Assembly: GCA_964450755.1 (NCBI GenBank)
Contig: CAYVDJ010000120.1
Span: 1 to 14,900, forward strand
DNA from: JAADDG01 sp964450755
Lineage (GTDB): Bacteria > Campylobacterota > Campylobacteria > Campylobacterales > JAADDG01
DNA length: 14,900 nt
Direction of reading: 5' to 3'
This document shows positions 11,791 through 14,900 of this stretch, piece after piece; within the stretch, counting starts at the first letter, position 1; each line of letters begins with the position of its first letter. A program made the position numbers and the translations under genes. The notes below the pieces were generated by a model. That model worked only from the letters and a program-made list of their open reading frames with translations. It searched no databases and was not told the origin of the DNA.

Positions 11791-14541
11791 TTAAAAGTTG
11801 TTGTCTATTATCTCCATTCCGTAGTAACCGTCTGCCAGAAAAATTTTTCTTTCATCTTTGGACAGAGTCAGTCCCAAAGCATAACCAGGAGTGCTTATGT
11901 TTTTTATAAGTTTTGGATTACCGGGATTTGTAACATCTACTATATATAAACCTCCGTATCCGCTTGATATATAAGCTGTTGTTTCATCTTTTGAAAGAAT
12001 GATACTGTTTGGATCTCCCTTCAGTTTTAGAGAAGCTATTATATTTTGTTTGTAAATATCGCTTATATCTATAATTCTAAAATTTTTCATAGGAGTCGCA
12101 ACAAAAGCTTTTGTCCTGTCTTTTGATATATAGACACAAGAAGGGGGCAAAAGTTTACTGTCATCTTTGATAGCTGTTTTTGGATTATTTGGATCAATTA
12201 TTAAAAACATATTATATCTACACAGAGCCATAAAAGTTTTTGATTTATCTTTGGACAGAAACACTGTTGCGTAATTTATTTCCGTTTTTTTGGAACTTAT
12301 AATTTTCGGATTTAAACAATCACTTATATCAATCACTTCCAAATATCCGTAATCGTCTGCCAAAAATGCTTTTGTCTCATCTTCTGATATTGCCATTTTC
12401 AGAGAATTTTTGTTGATATTCAAAGAACCCAAAACGGAAAGATTTTTGTCATTTTTTATATCTATAATTTTCATTCCCGCAAAACCGTCGGTTATATAGG
12501 CTTTTGTTTCATCAGAAGAGAGTATGACATCTCTTACATATCCGTTGGTATCGATACGATTTATAAAATCATAATCCACCTTTATATGAACAATCCCCTC
12601 ATTGGAACTGCTCATACCGTCATTTGCTTTATAGATAAATGTATCTGTTCCCGTATAATCTTTATCAGGAAGATATTCAAAACCAAAAGCTGTCTGTGTC
12701 AATCTACCGTGTTTTGGATTTTGTGTAATTATATATTTTAGAGTATCGTTATCTTCATCTTTCGCATTTAAGATTATATTTTTGATATGATTGAGTTTGG
12801 TTATAACAGAGTGTGCATATTTTTTATTTAAATCTATTATTTGCAAATATCCGTTTGTTGCAAAAATTTTTGTTTTCTTTCTGTCGAATATGATTGAATA
12901 GATAAATCCTTTGACTTTTATATAGCCTTTTACAACAATATTTGAAGGATCGCTTATATCAATAATCTGCAAACCCTTCTTTCCGCTTGACAATACAGCC
13001 TTTTTTTCTCCTTCAAGAAACAAAAGATCCCTTGTCTCTCCCGGCGGATAGAGTATGCCCAGAGTTTTGGGCTTTGATGAATCTGTTATGTCTATGATTT
13101 CCAAAGAAGAATTTTTTATCATATAAATTTTCTTTCCATCTTCTGACAAAATCATCTTTATAATCATATAAGACTTGTCTGTCTTGCTTAGAATGGTGGG
13201 ATTAAGAGGGTCTTTGATATCTACAATTTTAAAATATAATCCTGAAGAGATATAAGCTGTGGTTTCGTCTTTTGATAAAATTATATCCCCTATGGAAGTA
13301 TTAATATCGATAGAACCGGCAATATAGGGATTGGAGGGATCGCTGATATCAATGATATCAATACTGTTACTATAAGCTATAAATATTTTTGTTTTATTTT
13401 TTGATAAAATTATTTTATATACATCATTTTTTAAATCAATAGAACCGATTTTTACAGGATTTGACAAATCTGTTACATTCATGATATAAAATTTTTTTTC
13501 TTCGGTACTTGCAAAAGCTCTTGTTTTATCCTCAGAAAGTACAAAATGTGTGATTTTTAAAGGATAGCCAACAGCTTCTTTATATGTGGGATTGTAAATA
13601 TCACTTATATCTATAATAATTGATTTTATCATTCTAAAAGAGAATGTAAAAATCTTTTTTCCATCTTTTGACAAGACCATTTTTTCAAATCTTCTTGGAG
13701 TATAAACAGAATTTATCAAAGTAGGTATTTTGACATCTGTTTTGACAACGGGAATATGGTTGATACGGTTTATGATATTTTGAAACTCTTTTGAACTCAA
13801 TATATCTTTGATAATCGTCTCTTTTGAGTTTTTTTCAGCTCTCTCTTTCCAAAAAGCATTCTCCTTGCTGTTTTTTTCCCTGTTCAATAAAGCTTTGTAC
13901 AAAAGAGAGACAAATTTTTCATTATCATAATCATCTTTTAATGCTCCCTTTAAATATAAAAGATATTTGATACTCTCAAAAAGAGTTTTTTTTCCGCTTT
14001 TTATATTTTTATACCAATACTCCTCTCCTTTTGGATCTGCTTCTCTTCCTAAAACGGTATAGTAAAATCTATCTATCAAAACTGTCAGTTTATCCTTTTT
14101 GTCAGCATGTTTGATAGAATATTTGTTACAGTTTCTTTTAAATTCTTCAGAGAGGGCAAATTCGTAAAAGAGCATATCTCTTGTTACGGTTTTTGTTTTG
14201 AGGCGATTAAACCAGTAATTAAATCCTTTTGTATCCGGTTTCCTTGAAAAAAAAATATCATAACTTCTTTTTATAAAATCTTCATCATTGAGATTTTGAT
14301 TTTTGATACCTGTTTTATAAAAATATCTGCTGATTCCAAAAGCATTCAAATCATTTTTCAGTCTGCCTCTCCAATATATCACTCCTTTGGGATCTGCATT
14401 TTTGTTATAGCTGTTGATATACAGTCTGTTTATAAATGATCTTATATCGGCATCATTTGCATAAAGCCTGTTATCTGTTATTAAATATAAAATTATAAAA
14501 AACAAAAAAATATTTCTTAAAAAAGTCATTTTTATTTCCAT
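11791..14541 (-). CDS. Secreted DUF4214 / LVIVD beta-propeller protein with cadherin-like insertion
   Basis: 916 residues. The signal peptide spans about 1-28 (FLFFIILYLITDN, then cut after LYA). Residues about 34-260 carry four DUF4214-like units with the pattern FxxRLY...(N/D)xxGxxYW, e.g. FINRLYINSYNKNADPKG (36-53) and LIDRFYYTVLGREADPKG (155-172). From about 288 to 575 seven repeats of the LVIVD type follow (xLSxDxxKxFxxxx...IIDISDPSNP). A cadherin/Ig-like domain then occupies about 588-655 (KDEDNDTLKYII, NPKHGRL, YTGTDTFIYKANDG), and six more repeats run from about 672 to 916. The 13 blades suggest two propellers. DUF4214 is common in S-layer, adhesin and secreted proteins and LVIVD in surface proteins; exact roles are unknown. 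Start 14541 follows CAGGA; an ATG four codons later is possible. An extracellular surface role is inferred. Confidence 0.8.
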   Translation of the reverse strand: MEIKMTFLRNIFLFFIILYLITDNRLYANDADIRSFINRLYINSYNKNADPKGVIYWRGRLKNDLNAFGISRYFYKTGIKNQNLNDEDFIKRSYDIFFSRKPDTKGFNYWFNRLKTKTVTRDMLFYEFALSEEFKRNCNKYSIKHADKKDKLTVLIDRFYYTVLGREADPKGEEYWYKNIKSGKKTLFESIKYLLYLKGALKDDYDNEKFVSLLYKALLNREKNSKENAFWKERAEKNSKETIIKDILSSKEFQNIINRINHIPVVKTDVKIPTLINSVYTPRRFEKMVLSKDGKKIFTFSFRMIKSIIIDISDIYNPTYKEAVGYPLKITHFVLSEDKTRAFASTEEKKFYIMNVTDLSNPVKIGSIDLKNDVYKIILSKNKTKIFIAYSNSIDIIDISDPSNPYIAGSIDINTSIGDIILSKDETTAYISSGLYFKIVDIKDPLNPTILSKTDKSYMIIKMILSEDGKKIYMIKNSSLEIIDITDSSKPKTLGILYPPGETRDLLFLEGEKKAVLSSGKKGLQIIDISDPSNIVVKGYIKVKGFIYSIIFDRKKTKIFATNGYLQIIDLNKKYAHSVITKLNHIKNIILNAKDEDNDTLKYIITQNPKHGRLTQTAFGFEYLPDKDYTGTDTFIYKANDGMSSSNEGIVHIKVDYDFINRIDTNGYVRDVILSSDETKAYITDGFAGMKIIDIKNDKNLSVLGSLNINKNSLKMAISEDETKAFLADDYGYLEVIDISDCLNPKIISSKKTEINYATVFLSKDKSKTFMALCRYNMFLIIDPNNPKTAIKDDSKLLPPSCVYISKDRTKAFVATPMKNFRIIDISDIYKQNIIASLKLKGDPNSIILSKDETTAYISSGYGGLYIVDVTNPGNPKLIKNISTPGYALGLTLSKDERKIFLADGYYGMEIIDNNF

Positions 14542-14555
14542 AAAAGTCCTGATTT

Positions 14556-14566
14556 AGTATAGTATA
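14556..14566 (-). promoter_or_regulatory. Promoter region of the DUF4214/propeller gene
   Basis: Two overlapping TATACT boxes read on the minus strand (14566-14561 and 14561-14556), created by a short tandem AGTAT repeat. Either would start transcription close before the gene, with a leader of about 5-15 bases that still includes CAGGA. Upstream, AACTGT (14581-14586) and ACAGTT (14592-14597) form an inverted repeat with a 5-base spacer, placed near where a -35 box or operator would be. Confidence 0.45.
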
Positions 14567-14641
14567 GTACTTTTTAATTTAACTGTTCCTTACAGTTTAA
14601 TATTTTTTTATGAAATAACCTTTTTTAAGGAAATTAATATT

Positions 14642-14707
14642 ATGATTAAAATAAAATTAAGATCTATAGTGCTTTCAATTTTATCAAAATTAGCTTTTAC
14701 ACAATAA
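14642..14707 (+). CDS. Possible 21-residue peptide or gene remnant
   Basis: ATG at 14642 is preceded by AAGGA (14627-14631, about 10 bases away) and encodes 21 residues, MIKIKLRSIVLSILSKLAFT plus Q, ending at TAA 14705-14707. The basic start and hydrophobic middle resemble the beginning of a signal peptide or a small membrane peptide, and a strong palindrome follows 23 bases later. A chance ORF in AT-rich DNA is the main alternative. No function can be given. Confidence 0.2.
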   Translation: MIKIKLRSIVLSILSKLAFTQ

Positions 14708-14726
14708 ATATACGAAGAAGGTTTGG

Positions 14727-14756
14727 TTTTTAAGCAAAATGTATTTTGCTTAAGGA
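14727..14756. repeat. Long palindrome / hairpin between divergent units
   Basis: TTAAGCAAAAT (14730-14740) and ATTTTGCTTAA (14743-14753) are perfect 11-bp inverted arms with a 2-base centre. Three further outer pairs (two G:U) extend the stem to 14727-14756. There is no T tract on either strand. It may be an operator for a dimeric regulator, or the end structure of the minus-strand gene whose stop codon lies at 14808. Confidence 0.5.
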
Positions 14757-14807
14757 AACGGCATTGAGATTAAAATTTCATTTTTATAGTTTAGGATAAT
14801 TTGTTTT

Positions 14808-14900
14808 TTACTTTTGTATCGTTTTTAGATAGGTATTGTCATTTAAAAAGAGATAGATTTGTCCCAAAAGTATATCTTTTTGTCTGTCGGTTATGTTTGC
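14808..14900 (-). CDS. C-terminal end of a gene entering from the right
   Basis: The last 30 codons of a minus-strand reading frame, open to the window edge and ending at TAA (14810-14808). The residues (ANITDRQKDILLGQIYLF, then LNDNTYLKTIQK) have ordinary protein-like composition and a probable terminal helix. The fragment is too short to assign a family. Start and length are outside the window. Confidence 0.45.
   Translation of the reverse strand, partial: ANITDRQKDILLGQIYLFLNDNTYLKTIQK

Larger units (their letters stand above)
14542..14807. other. Intergenic region upstream of the DUF4214 gene
   Basis: 266 bases with no convincing full gene. It contains the promoter and dyad described for the DUF4214 gene, a possible 21-codon plus-strand ORF at 14642-14707, and a long palindrome at 14730-14753. 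The rest is featureless A+T-rich sequence. Confidence 0.6.

Noticed and set aside
1..14900. CRISPR array, riboswitch or rRNA
   Set aside because: I saw no regularly spaced repeats, no conserved riboswitch cores upstream of ilvA or valS, and no rRNA-like sequence.

Overview
The window looks like chromosomal DNA of a Campylobacterota (epsilonproteobacterial) bacterium, probably from the free-living sulfur- or hydrogen-oxidising side of the phylum (Sulfurimonas/Sulfurovum-like; I cannot fix the genus). The reasons are an A+T-rich genome with Lys/Ile/Asn-rich proteins, a DUF3373-type outer-membrane protein (a family I associate with this phylum), Campylobacterota-style promoters (good TATAAT or extended TGnTATAAT -10 boxes with poor -35 boxes), and a c-di-GMP-type PilZ protein. 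Taxonomy is inferred from this style, not from a search.

Layout. (1) 1-1261, minus: 5' part of a DUF3373 protein that runs off the left edge. (2) 1262-1485: a divergent intergenic region with two good inverted repeats. (3) 1486-4629, plus: a three-gene unit of a CoA-binding protein, threonine ammonia-lyase (4-base ATGA overlap) and an SBP_bac_5 peptide-type binding protein 7 bases further on. (4) 4703-6398, plus: a degenerate GGDEF-like/PilZ protein, then a small two-helix membrane protein with its own extended -10 promoter and a hairpin terminator. (5) 6488-7604: an intact tRNA-Arg (anticodon GCG) followed by a roughly 1.0 kb AT-rich mini-island. The island is bounded by a perfect 45-bp direct repeat of the tRNA 3' half plus 6 trailer bases and holds only a two-gene antitoxin/PIN-toxin operon on the minus strand. 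No integrase is present. (6) 7604-8971, minus: pyruvate kinase, whose residues at the potassium site match the K+-independent class. (7) 9081-11711, plus: valyl-tRNA synthetase, divergent from pyk, ending in a strong hairpin. (8) 11791-14541, minus: a large secreted protein with four DUF4214-like units, about 13 LVIVD-type propeller blades and a cadherin/Ig-like domain inserted between two blade sets. (9) 14542-14900: regulatory and intergenic DNA with a strong palindrome, a possible 21-codon ORF, and the last 30 codons of a gene entering from the right on the minus strand.

How the genes relate. The core housekeeping genes (ilvA, pyk, valS, tRNA-Arg) are ordinary chromosomal neighbours. ilvA, which makes 2-oxobutyrate for isoleucine synthesis, is translationally coupled to a CoA-binding protein and sits next to a peptide or amino-acid uptake binding protein, so the unit plausibly links nutrient uptake to branched-chain amino-acid metabolism. 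The items most worth a second look are the integrase-less toxin-antitoxin island in tRNA-Arg, the DUF4214/double-propeller/cadherin-like protein, the degenerate GGDEF-PilZ protein, and the G34 tRNA-Arg.
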